The notes below the pieces were generated by a model. That model was not told the origin of the DNA. It saw only the letters and a list, made by a program, of their open reading frames with translations, and ran no database searches. Positions 14,696 through 22,700 of a stretch of 25,773 nt of DNA are shown piece after piece. The translations under genes were made by a program, and so were the position numbers. Numbering within the stretch: position 1 is the first letter of the stretch; every line of letters begins with the position of its first letter. The stretch lies in NCBI GenBank assembly GCA_964537825.1, contig CAZIDL010000033.1, positions 1 through 25,773 of the forward strand, written 5' to 3'. The DNA comes from CAZIDL01 sp964537825. GTDB taxonomy: Bacteria; Bacteroidota; Bacteroidia; Flavobacteriales_D; CAYVSK01.

Positions 14696-16036
14696 TCAGG
14701 ATCCGCCGCCCATTCCTTGCATTTGCTGCATCATCTTGGCCATGTCCTTTTTGTTGCCCATCTTTTTCATCATCTTGGAGGTCTGTTGGAACTGTTTGAG
14801 GAGCTGATTCACCTCCTGGACGCTCGTTCCACTTCCCTGGGCGATCCGTTTGCGGCGTGAGCCGTCGATGAGCTTAGGGTTGGCCCTTTCCTCGGGGGTC
14901 ATGCTCTGGATGATGGCCTCGATGCCCTTAAAGGAATCGTCGTCGAGGTCCATGTCCTTGATAGCCTTTCCCATACCCGGGATCATCCCCATGAGGTCCT
15001 TGATGTTCCCCATCTTCTTGATCTGCTCGAGCTGCTTGAGAAAGTCGTTGAAATCGAACTGGTCCTTTTGCAGCTTTTTCTGCACCTTCCGGGCCTCTTC
15101 CTCGTCGATCTGTTCCTGAGCACGCTCTACGAGCGAGACCACGTCACCCATGCCGAGGATCCGGTCCGCCATCCGTTGCGGATAGAAGATGTCGATGGCG
15201 TCCATCTTCTCGCCGGTTCCGATGAACTTGATGGGCTTGTTCACGACCGAGCGGATCGAAAGGGCTGCGCCACCACGGGTGTCCCCATCGAGCTTCGTGA
15301 GTACGACACCGTCGTAGTCGAGCTGCTCGTTGAAGGCTTTGGCGGTCTTCACTGCGTCCTGACCCGTCATCGAATCGACCACGAAGAGGGTCTCGTTGGG
15401 ATTCAGTGCCTTTTTCAGACCGGCCACCTCTTCCATCATTTCCTGATCGATGGCCATCCGTCCGGCGGTGTCCACGATCACGAAATCGTGTCCGTTGTCC
15501 TTTGCGTATTGAACCCCCCGCTTCGCGATGTCCTGGGGATCCTTGCTCTCTTTGTCCGAAAAGACTTCGATGCCGATCCGTTCGGCGATCGTGTGCAGCT
15601 GGTCGATGGCGGCCGGGCGATAAACGTCGCAAGCGACCAGGAGCGGTCGTTTGCTCTTCTTGTTATGAAGGAAATAGGCAAGTTTCCCTGCGAGCGTGGT
15701 CTTACCCGACCCCTGAAGTCCTGCCAAAAGCATCACTCCGGGATCGCCGCTCAGGTCGAGCTCAGCTTCTTCTCCCCCCATGAGCTCTTTGAGCTCTTCG
15801 TGGGTGATCTTGACGAGAAGTTGGCCTGGTGAGACCGTCTTGAGGACGTTTTGCCCCAAGGCCTTTTCCTTGACCCTCTCGGTGAAGTTCTTGGCTGTCT
15901 TGAAATCGACGTCGGCGTCCAACAAGGAGCGTCGGACCTCTTTCAGCGTCTCGGCCACGTTCACCTCGGTGATCTGGCCCTGCCCCTTGAGGACCTTGAA
16001 GGACTTTTCGATCTTATCCTGTAAGTTCTCGAACAT
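14696..16036 (-). CDS. ffh: Signal recognition particle protein (SRP54)
   Basis: The GTPase of the signal recognition particle; with 4.5S RNA it brings nascent membrane proteins to the FtsY receptor. The 446-residue protein has an N domain, then the G domain with P-loop GLQGSGKT (residues 106-113), VIVDTAGRM, TKLDGDTRGGAALS and FIGTGEKMDAID. A methionine-rich M domain ends in repeated Met/Lys/Gly residues. Length and order are standard. The ATG at 16036 sits 25 bases after a full -33/-7 promoter. folD follows in the same direction. The SRP RNA gene was not found in this window. Confidence 0.98.
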   Translation of the reverse strand: MFENLQDKIEKSFKVLKGQGQITEVNVAETLKEVRRSLLDADVDFKTAKNFTERVKEKALGQNVLKTVSPGQLLVKITHEELKELMGGEEAELDLSGDPGVMLLAGLQGSGKTTLAGKLAYFLHNKKSKRPLLVACDVYRPAAIDQLHTIAERIGIEVFSDKESKDPQDIAKRGVQYAKDNGHDFVIVDTAGRMAIDQEMMEEVAGLKKALNPNETLFVVDSMTGQDAVKTAKAFNEQLDYDGVVLTKLDGDTRGGAALSIRSVVNKPIKFIGTGEKMDAIDIFYPQRMADRILGMGDVVSLVERAQEQIDEEEARKVQKKLQKDQFDFNDFLKQLEQIKKMGNIKDLMGMIPGMGKAIKDMDLDDDSFKGIEAIIQSMTPEERANPKLIDGSRRKRIAQGSGTSVQEVNQLLKQFQQTSKMMKKMGNKKDMAKMMQQMQGMGGGS

Positions 16037-16061
16037 GGGCGTTCAGGTTCGTTCTTTCCTG

Positions 16062-16092
16062 CAAAGGTACGGGCTACAGCGTAATTCCCAAA
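16062..16092 (-). promoter_or_regulatory. Bacteroidota-type promoter for ffh-folD
   Basis: On the - strand TTTG (16092-16089) is followed after exactly 19 bases by TACCTTTG (16069-16062). Both elements match the Bacteroidota sigma-ABfr consensus (TTTG, then TAnnTTTG) at standard spacing. The ffh ATG at 16036 is 25 bases downstream. This is the best-formed promoter in the window. Confidence 0.7.
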
Positions 16093-16249
16093 GCTCTTCC
16101 CGAACGGAAAGGAGTAGGCGGGGATCCTGTGAAAATGGCCTCTGCATCCGTTCCCTGTGAAGGAATGATCGGGGTCGGCATGGAAAGCACGCTTCCTGAG
16201 ATGAACCCTCATTTTGTCCTGAACGGACCTGGATGGGGGAAAAATGTCC

Positions 16250-17251
16250 TTAATGGGCTCCTTTCCCTTGAGAAGCAGGGAGCAGCTGATCCACATCGAT
16301 CTCCAGGGCACATCTGAAATGTCCTTCCGGGCATCGTTTCTTTCCATGCATTCCACAAGGACGGCAGTAGAGTTCTCCTTCGCGTTCTACGGAAACCGAT
16401 CCTTCGGCCAGGGGTGTAAAACCGAAGGAGGGTAGCGTTGAACAGAAAACGGCTGTGGTCGGAGTATCGAGTGCAGATGCGATGTGAACGGGCGCTGAGT
16501 CGTTTGCGAAGAGGCGTTCTGCATCCCGGATGAGCGCTGCGGAGTCCATCAGTCCATAAGAGCCCGCTGCGACCTTGATGTCAGACCGCTCGCAGGAACG
16601 GGAGATCCACTCACACGAGTCGCGATCGTTCGGTCCTCCCAATAGAATGATCCGTTTATCCTTCGGCAACCGAGCGATCAGTTCCACCCATTTCTCTTTG
16701 GGCCATTGTTTGGTTTGCCAGACGGAGGTGGGGGCGATGCAGTAATAAGGGACGCTCCGCAGGTCCTTCGTTCGTTCCAGGGCTTCTTTCGTCGGGTAAA
16801 GCCTGGGCATTACGAAGCGGTCATCCGTGATCCCCTCGATGGTCAGAAGTACACGCTCTACCTCGTGATGACCCGTGTTCCAATGATGCGGGACGCGTTC
16901 GGTGAAATAGCGGGACCAGGGATTCTTTCGGAAACCCATTCGTTTCCGGGCTTTGCTAAAGGTGGTCAATAGACCGGTCGCGAAAAAACGTTGGAGATCG
17001 ATGACGGTGCTGTAGTTCCGAGCTCGTACTTCTTTCAACAAGCGATAGAGGTCTCGGTACTTCTTTCCCTTTTTATCCCATACGAGGAGCTCTTCGATGA
17101 AGGGATGTTCCTCGAAGAGCCCTTCGTTCCCCTTCCGTACCAGAAAGTCGATCTGCGCATCGGGATAATGAAGATGGAGCTTTTCCAGGACCGCTGTGGC
17201 GAGCACAGCATCTCCGATGAAAGCGGTCTGGATAACGAGGAAAGACCCCAT
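16250..17251 (-). CDS. Glycosyltransferase family 9 (heptosyltransferase-like)
   Basis: A 333-residue GT-B enzyme of the GT9 family, which adds heptose or a related sugar from an ADP-sugar to the LPS core at the inner membrane. Family features are the N-terminal FLVIQTAFIGDAVLATAVLEKL, the mid-protein IAPTSVWQTKQWPKEKWVEL, ILLGGPNDRD, and FANDSAPVHIASALDTPTTAVF before the nucleotide site. The C-terminus carries clustered cysteines (CRPCGMHGKKRCPEGHFRC), known in a subset of GT9 proteins. The sugar transferred is not predictable. The start ATG at 17251 is 10 bases after the dapD stop, so dapD-GT9 looks like an operon. The 213-base spacer to ffh holds the ffh promoter and no gene. Confidence 0.9.
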   Translation of the reverse strand: MGSFLVIQTAFIGDAVLATAVLEKLHLHYPDAQIDFLVRKGNEGLFEEHPFIEELLVWDKKGKKYRDLYRLLKEVRARNYSTVIDLQRFFATGLLTTFSKARKRMGFRKNPWSRYFTERVPHHWNTGHHEVERVLLTIEGITDDRFVMPRLYPTKEALERTKDLRSVPYYCIAPTSVWQTKQWPKEKWVELIARLPKDKRIILLGGPNDRDSCEWISRSCERSDIKVAAGSYGLMDSAALIRDAERLFANDSAPVHIASALDTPTTAVFCSTLPSFGFTPLAEGSVSVEREGELYCRPCGMHGKKRCPEGHFRCALEIDVDQLLPASQGKGAH

Positions 17252-17261
17252 GCTCGACGGT

Positions 17262-18086
17262 TCAGACCGCTACCTCGTAATCCCGCAAGACTTGATTCAG
17301 TGAGGTCTTTTTGTCGGTGCTTTCTTTCCGCTCTCCGATGATCAGGGCGCAGGGAACCTGATATTCCCCCGCGGAGAACTTCTTGGTATAAGAGCCAGGA
17401 ATGACGACGGCTCGCGGCGGGATCTCTTTGTTGTATTGGACCGGTTCATCCCCTGTAACGTCTATGATCCGCGATGAAGCGGTCAGGACGGTGTTGGCCC
17501 CGAGTACCGCTTCTTTCCCCACCCGGATGCCTTCCACGACGATGCAACGGGATCCGATGAAGGCGTTGTCCTCGATGATAACAGGAGCGGCCTGCAGTGG
17601 TTCGAGAACACCTCCGATGCCCACACCCCCGCTCAGGTGAACATTGGCACCGATCTGAGAACAAGAGCCAACGGTGGCCCAGGTATCGACCATCGTGCCC
17701 CCTTCCACATATGCCCCGATGTTCACATAGGAGGGCATCATTACGGTCTTAGGCGCGATGTAGGAGCCGTAGCGTGCGATCGCGTGAGGGACCACTCGGA
17801 CCCCTTGTTCCGCATACTCCTTTTTCAGGGCCATCTTGTCGTGGAACTCGAAAGGGCCGACTTCGATGGTCTCCATCTTGCGGGTGGGAAAGTAGAGCAC
17901 CACCGCCTTTTTCACCCATTCGTTCACCTGCCAGCCACCTTCATTCAGCGGTTCTGCACATCGGAGGCGCCCTTTGTCAAGATGCTCGAGGGTCTCATCG
18001 ATCGCCTCGACCGTTTCCTTTTCGTTCAGGAGTTCGCGGTCTTCCCAAGCTTTTTCGATCTTATCCTTGAGGTCTTCGTAGGCCAT
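17262..18086 (-). CDS. dapD: 2,3,4,5-tetrahydropyridine-2,6-dicarboxylate N-succinyltransferase
   Basis: Catalyses succinyl transfer from succinyl-CoA to tetrahydrodipicolinate, in the succinylase branch of diaminopimelate/lysine synthesis that feeds peptidoglycan. The 274-residue protein starts MAYEDLKDKIEKAWEDRELL (ATG 18086; a TTG at 18107 is open but not conserved-looking). A helical N-terminal domain precedes a left-handed beta-helix (GSCSQIGANVHLSGGVGIGGV, IGSRCIVVEGIRVGKEAVLGANTVL). The C-terminal IPPRAVVIPGSY is typical. The family expects about 270 residues. It is divergent from the MBL-fold gene and is followed by the GT9 gene. Confidence 0.97.
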   Translation of the reverse strand: MAYEDLKDKIEKAWEDRELLNEKETVEAIDETLEHLDKGRLRCAEPLNEGGWQVNEWVKKAVVLYFPTRKMETIEVGPFEFHDKMALKKEYAEQGVRVVPHAIARYGSYIAPKTVMMPSYVNIGAYVEGGTMVDTWATVGSCSQIGANVHLSGGVGIGGVLEPLQAAPVIIEDNAFIGSRCIVVEGIRVGKEAVLGANTVLTASSRIIDVTGDEPVQYNKEIPPRAVVIPGSYTKKFSAGEYQVPCALIIGERKESTDKKTSLNQVLRDYEVAV

Positions 18087-18269
18087 GATCCAACTTCTTG
18101 GAGACAAATTAAGCAGATCTCAGGGGCTTTTTATCGGCGCGGATCAACAACTTGCGAACAGGCCAACAAGTTAATAGGCCCATGATCCAATAAGATCGGT
18201 CGCTTCTTCTGATAAGTCCCTCGGATCTTACCAGCGGTTGGGGCGAGCGTCTCCTTATCCACGAAGTCT

Positions 18270-18277
18270 TACCTTTG
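18270..18277 (+). promoter_or_regulatory. Candidate -7 promoter element for the MBL-DUF4249 pair
   Basis: TACCTTTG, an exact TAnnTTTG match, ends 16 bases before the ATG at 18294. The only upstream TTG (18238-18240) is 29 bases away, too far for the usual -33 spacing. Confidence 0.55.
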
Positions 18278-18293
18278 CCCCAAAGCCCTTTGT

Positions 18294-19166
18294 ATGAAAC
18301 TCTATCCCATTCATGCCGGCAGGTTCAAGCTCGATGGCGGCGCTATGTTCGGGATCGTTCCCAAGACGATCTGGTCCAAGCAATACCCAGCGGACGAGAA
18401 CAACCTTTGTCCCTGGGCCATGCGGCTTTTGCTGATCGAGACGGAGGGACATCGGATCCTATGCGACACGGGATTGGGGGATAAGCAGGACGATAAGTTC
18501 TTTAGCTTTTTCGAACCCCATGGGGAGGAAAGCCTCGATGATTCCCTTGCACACTACGGTTTCAGGCGGGAGGACATTACCGACGTCTTCCTCACCCACC
18601 TTCACTTCGATCATTGCGGTGGGGCCATTCAATACGGTGAGGACGGGACGTCCCTTGTTCCAGCCTTTCCGAATGCTCGCTATTGGAGCAATGAGCGCCA
18701 CTGGAAATGGGCGACCGAACCGAACGAACGTGAAAAAGCTTCCTTCCTAAAAGAGAACATTCTTCCCATCCAAGAGAGCGGTCGGTTGAATTTCGTCGAA
18801 CGAAGCTCGGAATACGTGGAGAACGTTTTTCCTGGCGTTGATGTCTTTTTTGCGGACGGCCATACCGATAGCCAGATGATCCCGGTTATAAGGGATCATC
18901 AGGGATACACGGTGGTCTTTTCTGCTGACCTTCTTCCCTCAGCCGGTCACGTGCCGCTGCCTTACGTGATGGGGTTTGATACAAGGCCCCTTCACACACT
19001 TGAGGACCGAAAGTATTTCTTCAACAAAGCAGCGGATGAGGGCTATATCATGTTCCTCGAACACGATCCCTATTACGAGTGCTGTACCATTCAACAGACC
19101 GAGAAAAAAGGACCACGCCTGAAAGACACCCACGCCTTTTCCGATCTCTTCGGTGAACCTGCCTAG
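18294..19166 (+). CDS. MBL-fold metallo-hydrolase
   Basis: A 290-residue metallo-beta-lactamase-fold enzyme. The zinc motif HLHFDH is at residues 102-107. Later ligands are visible in FADGHTDSQM (histidine), VFSADLLPS (bridging aspartate) and FLEHDP (final histidine). LLLIETEGHRILCDTGLGD is the usual early strand pair. This pattern is shared with N-acyl-homoserine lactonases, alkylsulfatases and related hydrolases; the substrate cannot be assigned. There is no signal peptide, so it is probably cytoplasmic. The next gene begins 2 bases after the stop, so the two should be cotranscribed. Confidence 0.9.
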   Translation: MKLYPIHAGRFKLDGGAMFGIVPKTIWSKQYPADENNLCPWAMRLLLIETEGHRILCDTGLGDKQDDKFFSFFEPHGEESLDDSLAHYGFRREDITDVFLTHLHFDHCGGAIQYGEDGTSLVPAFPNARYWSNERHWKWATEPNEREKASFLKENILPIQESGRLNFVERSSEYVENVFPGVDVFFADGHTDSQMIPVIRDHQGYTVVFSADLLPSAGHVPLPYVMGFDTRPLHTLEDRKYFFNKAADEGYIMFLEHDPYYECCTIQQTEKKGPRLKDTHAFSDLFGEPA

Positions 19167-19168
19167 CG

Positions 19169-20116
19169 ATGCTTTCGCGCTCCCTGATCATCGTGCTGTT
19201 CTGTTCCTTAGTCCTTTTTTCCTGCCGAAAAGAGGTGGAGGTGGATGTTCCCGAGATCGAGCAGCAATACGTTGTGGAAGGAAGGATCGAACAGGGAAGG
19301 CCACCTCTCGTCCTCCTAACCCGAACCCAACCCTATTTTTCGGAGACAGACCGCTCGGCTTACGAAGAGCGTTTTGTTCACGGAGCCAAAATAACCGTGA
19401 GCAACGACCAAAAGCGCGTTCAGCTTCATGAGATCTGTAGCTCAGAAGTTCCGGATTCCTTGCTCGGGACCTTTGCCGGGGTCTCGGGGCTGAGCCCCGA
19501 AACCCTTCAGGAGATCGACCTTTGCATTTACAGCACTCAAGCTTTGATCGGGATTCCCGGGGAGCGCTATGAACTCCGTATCGAAGTGGGAGATAAAAGG
19601 ATCCGTTCCAGTACGGGTATTCCTCATCCTGTTTCATTGGACAGTGCTTGGTTCGAGTTGTATGGGGAGGAGGAAGAAAAGGGTTTCTCCTGGGGTTCGA
19701 TCGACGACCCGGATACCTTAGGAAATGCTTACCGCTGGTCCGCAAAGCGGATCCAGGAAGGGAAGGACGGAGAACCCGTAGACCATTCCTATATTGCCCC
19801 TATCGGGTCAGTCCTGGACGATCGATTCTTCAACGGGGAGCGTTTCGAAATGAACTATCCGCGGGGACAGACCCCTGCTGAGCGGGAGCCTGGTGAAGAG
19901 GAGACCATCCTATACGAAGTAGGGGACACGATCGCTGTCAAATTCGTTTCGATCGAACAGGACGTCTTTCGTTTTTACCGGACTTTCGAAGAAGCTCAAT
20001 TGAGCACCGGCAGCCCTTTTGCTCAGCCTACTGCGATCAAGAGCAACGTTGATGGGGCATTGGGTGTATGGGCTGGATTCGGTGTCAGTCGGGATACGAT
20101 CGTAGCCAGGAAGTGA
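19169..20116 (+). CDS. DUF4249-like lipoprotein
   Basis: A 315-residue lipoprotein with signal and lipobox LVLFSC (cysteine at about residue 19). It then has EVDVPEIEQQYVVEGRIEQGRPPLVLLTRTQPYF, the opening pattern of DUF4249 proteins in Bacteroidota (a short acidic stretch, then a beta-strand ending with a threonine-rich turn). The later strands PGERYELRIEV and GALGVWAGFGVSRD also fit. DUF4249 proteins are envelope proteins, often beside TonB-dependent receptors, but no receptor gene is present here. It lies 2 bases after the MBL-fold gene and converges with the M48 protease (15-base gap). Function is unknown. Confidence 0.82.
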   Translation: MLSRSLIIVLFCSLVLFSCRKEVEVDVPEIEQQYVVEGRIEQGRPPLVLLTRTQPYFSETDRSAYEERFVHGAKITVSNDQKRVQLHEICSSEVPDSLLGTFAGVSGLSPETLQEIDLCIYSTQALIGIPGERYELRIEVGDKRIRSSTGIPHPVSLDSAWFELYGEEEEKGFSWGSIDDPDTLGNAYRWSAKRIQEGKDGEPVDHSYIAPIGSVLDDRFFNGERFEMNYPRGQTPAEREPGEEETILYEVGDTIAVKFVSIEQDVFRFYRTFEEAQLSTGSPFAQPTAIKSNVDGALGVWAGFGVSRDTIVARK

Positions 20117-20131
20117 ATAGCTCGAAGCGCT

Positions 20132-20944
20132 TTACTGCCCCGTTTCCTTTTCGTGGTACTTCATAGCCTTGGGCATGAACTTTTCCAACTGCTGGATCCG
20201 GGTATCGTGGTTGGGATGCGTGCTCAGGAACTCCGGAGGTTGACCCGAACTTTGTCGGCTCATCCGTTTCCAGAACTTCACTGCTTTTTGTGGGTCATAA
20301 CCGGCTTTTGCCATGAAAACGAGTCCCATCTTGTCCGCTTCTGATTCGTGTTTGCGGGAATATTTCAAAGCTCCCAGCTTGGATCCGACCCCGTAGGCTT
20401 GCATCAGGATCTCCTGGGTCAACTCGGGCTGCTGTTTCGTTGCCACGCTAAGGGTGCTCGCTCCCATTCGGATCGCCAACTGCTGGCTCATCCGTTCGTT
20501 CCCGTGCCTTGCGATCGCATGGGCTACCTCATGCCCCATCACCACAGCGATCAATTCGTCCTTATTATCGGCGATCTCCATGATGCCGGTGTAAAAAACG
20601 ACCCTGCCCCCTGGCATGCAAAAGGCGTTCGCTTTATCGGATTTTACAACCCGGAACTGCCAATCGAACCCTTCGATCCGATCCTTGTGACCGTTGTTCA
20701 CCAAGTATTCCTTCGCTCCTTTAGCAATATTCTTCCCGATGCGTTGGACCTGCTGGGTTTTGGGATGTCCCTTCGGGAGGAGTTTCTCTTTCTTCTCTTT
20801 CAGGAACGAGGCATAAGAACGTTTGCTCATCGCCATCATCTTCTCCTCGGAAAGGAGGTTCATTTGCTTCCTCCCCGATATCGGCACTTTATAGCAACCG
20901 CTAAGAAAAAGGAGCAGCAGCAGGATGGAAAGGGGACGGCGCAT
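20132..20944 (-). CDS. M48 family metalloprotease, lipoprotein (LoiP/BepA/Oma1-like)
   Basis: A 270-residue zinc protease probably anchored in the envelope by a lipobox cysteine (LFLSGC, residue 17). The zinc site is HEVAH at residues 138-142, with the third ligand probably E200 in KHESEADKMG. YKVPISGRKQMNLL after the anchor and FCMPGGRVVFYTGIM before the zinc site are typical of the M48C/Oma1-like group, which performs envelope quality control. There is no TPR domain, so it is nearer LoiP than BepA. The ATG at 20944 is 22 bases downstream of a TAATTTTG element. The preceding HDAC-like gene reads the same way 107 bases upstream. Confidence 0.93.
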   Translation of the reverse strand: MRRPLSILLLLLFLSGCYKVPISGRKQMNLLSEEKMMAMSKRSYASFLKEKKEKLLPKGHPKTQQVQRIGKNIAKGAKEYLVNNGHKDRIEGFDWQFRVVKSDKANAFCMPGGRVVFYTGIMEIADNKDELIAVVMGHEVAHAIARHGNERMSQQLAIRMGASTLSVATKQQPELTQEILMQAYGVGSKLGALKYSRKHESEADKMGLVFMAKAGYDPQKAVKFWKRMSRQSSGQPPEFLSTHPNHDTRIQQLEKFMPKAMKYHEKETGQ

Positions 20945-20966
20945 GGGTTCTCCGTTCTGGGAAGGG

Positions 20967-20974
20967 CAAAATTA
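20967..20974 (-). promoter_or_regulatory. Candidate -7 promoter element for the M48 protease
   Basis: On the - strand this reads TAATTTTG, an exact TAnnTTTG match, ending 22 bases before the ATG at 20944. It suggests the protease is transcribed independently of the HDAC-like gene. No -33 TTTG is evident. Confidence 0.5.
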
Positions 20975-21051
20975 AGGTTATGACGCTCTTGGGGGCGTTT
21001 TCGCTTTTTCTGAACGACTCGAACGCTTTTATCTTATAAAAAGTCCAAGGC

Positions 21052-21954
21052 TCATTTCCCGAATGCGGCGATCCCTTCCCGGAAGGTCCCTGTGTGCGCG
21101 TCCACAACATCTGCGACCCGCTCGCTGTAACCGCCTCCCATCGTGACCGCTACGGGCACTCCCCTTTGCGCACAAGTCCTGAAGAGGGTCTGGTCCCGCT
21201 CACGGCAACCTTCTTTGCTCATCTCGAGCGTTCCCAGACGGTCCGTAGCTAGCACGTCCACCCCTGCTTGGTAGAGGACCAAATCCGGGCTGAGCGCATG
21301 GAACAAGGCTCCGAGCTCCTCTTCGAGCCGAGTGAGATAATCCTCATCGCCGGTGTTATCGGGAAGTCCCAGATCCCGATCCGAATCGGTTTTTCGGAAC
21401 GGGTAGTTCCGGGCTCCGTGCATGCTGAAAGTGAAGACCCTGTCTTCTTCCGCCATCATGGAGGCCGTGCCATTGCCCTGATGGACGTCGAGGTCTACGA
21501 TGAGGATCCGTTGGAACACCCCCTCGTGCAGCAATTGACAGCTCGCGATGGCGAGGTCGTTCACCATGGAATAAGCCTCTCCATAGCTATGGAATGCGTG
21601 ATGCGTGCCCCCACCAAGGTTGAAAGCGACCCCTTCGCTCAGGGCTGCACGGGCCGCGGAGAGCGTTCCAAAAGCACTGGAGATCGCACGGTTCAGGGAA
21701 GCCTGATGGACTGGGATACCGATCCGGCGTTCTTCCCGCTCATCGAGCTGAAAGCTTTTCAGGCGTTCCCAATATTTCGGATCATGGGCACGGCAAATGA
21801 TCGAAGCCGGGCAGAGCTCTGGCTCGATGAGATCCTTTTCCTGCAGGAGTCCCTCATGGATGAGTTGATCACGGACCAGACCGTATTTCTCGATAGGAAA
21901 ACGATGGCCTGAGGGCAATCGATAGAGGTAGCGATCCGAATGATAGACCTTCAT
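21052..21954 (-). CDS. Histone deacetylase-like amidohydrolase
   Basis: A 300-residue zinc deacetylase of the arginase/HDAC fold. The catalytic histidine pair is in GGGTHHAF (residues 118-119). Zinc ligands are D156 and H158 in VDLDVHQGNG and D233 in AGVDVLATD, and the transition-state tyrosine is in GGGYS. In bacteria these enzymes remove acetyl groups from small amines (acetylpolyamines) or from acetyl-lysine; the substrate is not known here. There is no signal peptide. The ATG at 21954 is divergent from the lysine-rich secreted protein gene, with a 142-base spacer carrying back-to-back TAnnTTCG motifs. Confidence 0.92.
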   Translation of the reverse strand: MKVYHSDRYLYRLPSGHRFPIEKYGLVRDQLIHEGLLQEKDLIEPELCPASIICRAHDPKYWERLKSFQLDEREERRIGIPVHQASLNRAISSAFGTLSAARAALSEGVAFNLGGGTHHAFHSYGEAYSMVNDLAIASCQLLHEGVFQRILIVDLDVHQGNGTASMMAEEDRVFTFSMHGARNYPFRKTDSDRDLGLPDNTGDEDYLTRLEEELGALFHALSPDLVLYQAGVDVLATDRLGTLEMSKEGCRERDQTLFRTCAQRGVPVAVTMGGGYSERVADVVDAHTGTFREGIAAFGK

Positions 21955-21996
21955 GGGAACGAGCGGAGAAAAGCTGCTGATACCATGTTCCGTTTA

Positions 21997-22004
21997 CGAA
22001 AGTA
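21997..22004 (-). promoter_or_regulatory. Candidate -7 element for the HDAC-like gene (TACTTTCG)
   Basis: TAnnTTCG variant on the - strand, ending 42 bases before the ATG at 21954. This is further from the start than the others in this window. Confidence 0.35.
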
Positions 22005-22069
22005 ATGCGCTTCGGTGCTTCCTTAACAGATCTTGACAGGAAGAGGGGCGCAAGATGCTTCGGAGGTCT

Positions 22070-22077
22070 TAGCTTCG
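22070..22077 (+). promoter_or_regulatory. Candidate -7 element for the DUF4168-like gene (TAGCTTCG)
   Basis: TAnnTTCG variant ending 19 bases before the ATG at 22097. It is divergent from the TACTTTCG on the other strand about 65 bases away. Confidence 0.4.
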
Positions 22078-22096
22078 TGAGGAAACGAAAGTCCCT

Positions 22097-22690
22097 ATGA
22101 TAAGTCCTCGCATAAAGATCACGGCCCTAGCCTTGCTTTTCGCATCCTTTATAAGCCTTCCTTCGGGCGGTTTTGCTCAAGAGGATGATGAAGGGCAAAA
22201 GGGAACCTCCGAGAAAAAAGGGGAACGAAAGGCCGGTGCCAAAAAAGCTCCTGAGCCGAACATCGAAGTGAGCAAGTCTGAGATGGAAAAGCTCGTCGGC
22301 CTTCATCAAAAGATCCGACCGATCCAGATGAAGACGCAGAAGAAGATGATGGAGAACTTGAAGAGTTCTGAATTGGGGAAGCAGCGATTCACCGAGATCC
22401 GTCGGGCTCAGAAGAGCGGGCAGGACCCGGATATGACGGAGAAGGAGAAGAAAGCCATGAAGGCCCTCGAGAAGAAGAACGAAAAGGCGCGCAAGGAGAT
22501 GAAGGGGAAGGTGAAGAAGAAGGTGAAGGCCGAAGGGATGAAGTGGAAGCGTTTCCGCAAGGTGAGCCAGGCTGTTCAGAAATATCCGAAGCTCAGGAAG
22601 CGTTACCGCAAGCAGATGCGAGAAGCTACTGGTGGAAAGAAGAAGATGCAGGATCCGAAAAAGAAGAGCGCTCCAAAAAAAGACGAGTAA
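22097..22690 (+). CDS. Lysine-rich secreted protein, DUF4168-like
   Basis: A 197-residue exported protein. A signal peptide (residues 1 to about 28, ending GGFAQ) precedes a strongly charged, helix-favouring mature chain. The core SEMEKLVGLHQKIRPIQMK, then GKQRFTEIRRAQKSG, resembles DUF4168, a small periplasmic helical family whose function is unknown. It is unusually rich in lysine, especially GKVKKKVKAEGMKWKR and the tail KKKSAPKKDE, so the mature protein should be very basic. Nucleic-acid, polyanion or LPS binding would be a guess. It converges with the endonuclease gene (10-base gap), and its last codons overlap that gene's terminator. Confidence 0.75.
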   Translation: MISPRIKITALALLFASFISLPSGGFAQEDDEGQKGTSEKKGERKAGAKKAPEPNIEVSKSEMEKLVGLHQKIRPIQMKTQKKMMENLKSSELGKQRFTEIRRAQKSGQDPDMTEKEKKAMKALEKKNEKARKEMKGKVKKKVKAEGMKWKRFRKVSQAVQKYPKLRKRYRKQMREATGGKKKMQDPKKKSAPKKDE

Positions 22691-22699
22691 AACCTCGTC
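22675..22699 (-). terminator. Intrinsic terminator of the T9SS endonuclease gene
   Basis: On the - strand, directly after the TAA at 22701-22703, a 6-bp stem GACGAG/CTCGTC (loop GTTTTA, 22699-22682) is followed by seven Ts (22681-22675). This is a textbook intrinsic terminator. On the + strand the same bases encode the final Lys-Lys-Asp-Glu codons and stop of the convergent gene. Confidence 0.72.
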
Positions 22700-22700
22700 C

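Noticed and set aside
15068..15832. 254-codon + strand frame opposite ffh
   Set aside because: Shadow of ffh; its residues are the antisense of conserved SRP54 motifs and match no family.
16129..16317. Small + strand ORF in the ffh/GT9 spacer
   Set aside because: It overlaps the conserved 3' end of the GT9 gene, has no family features, and has no promoter motif of the kind used in this window.
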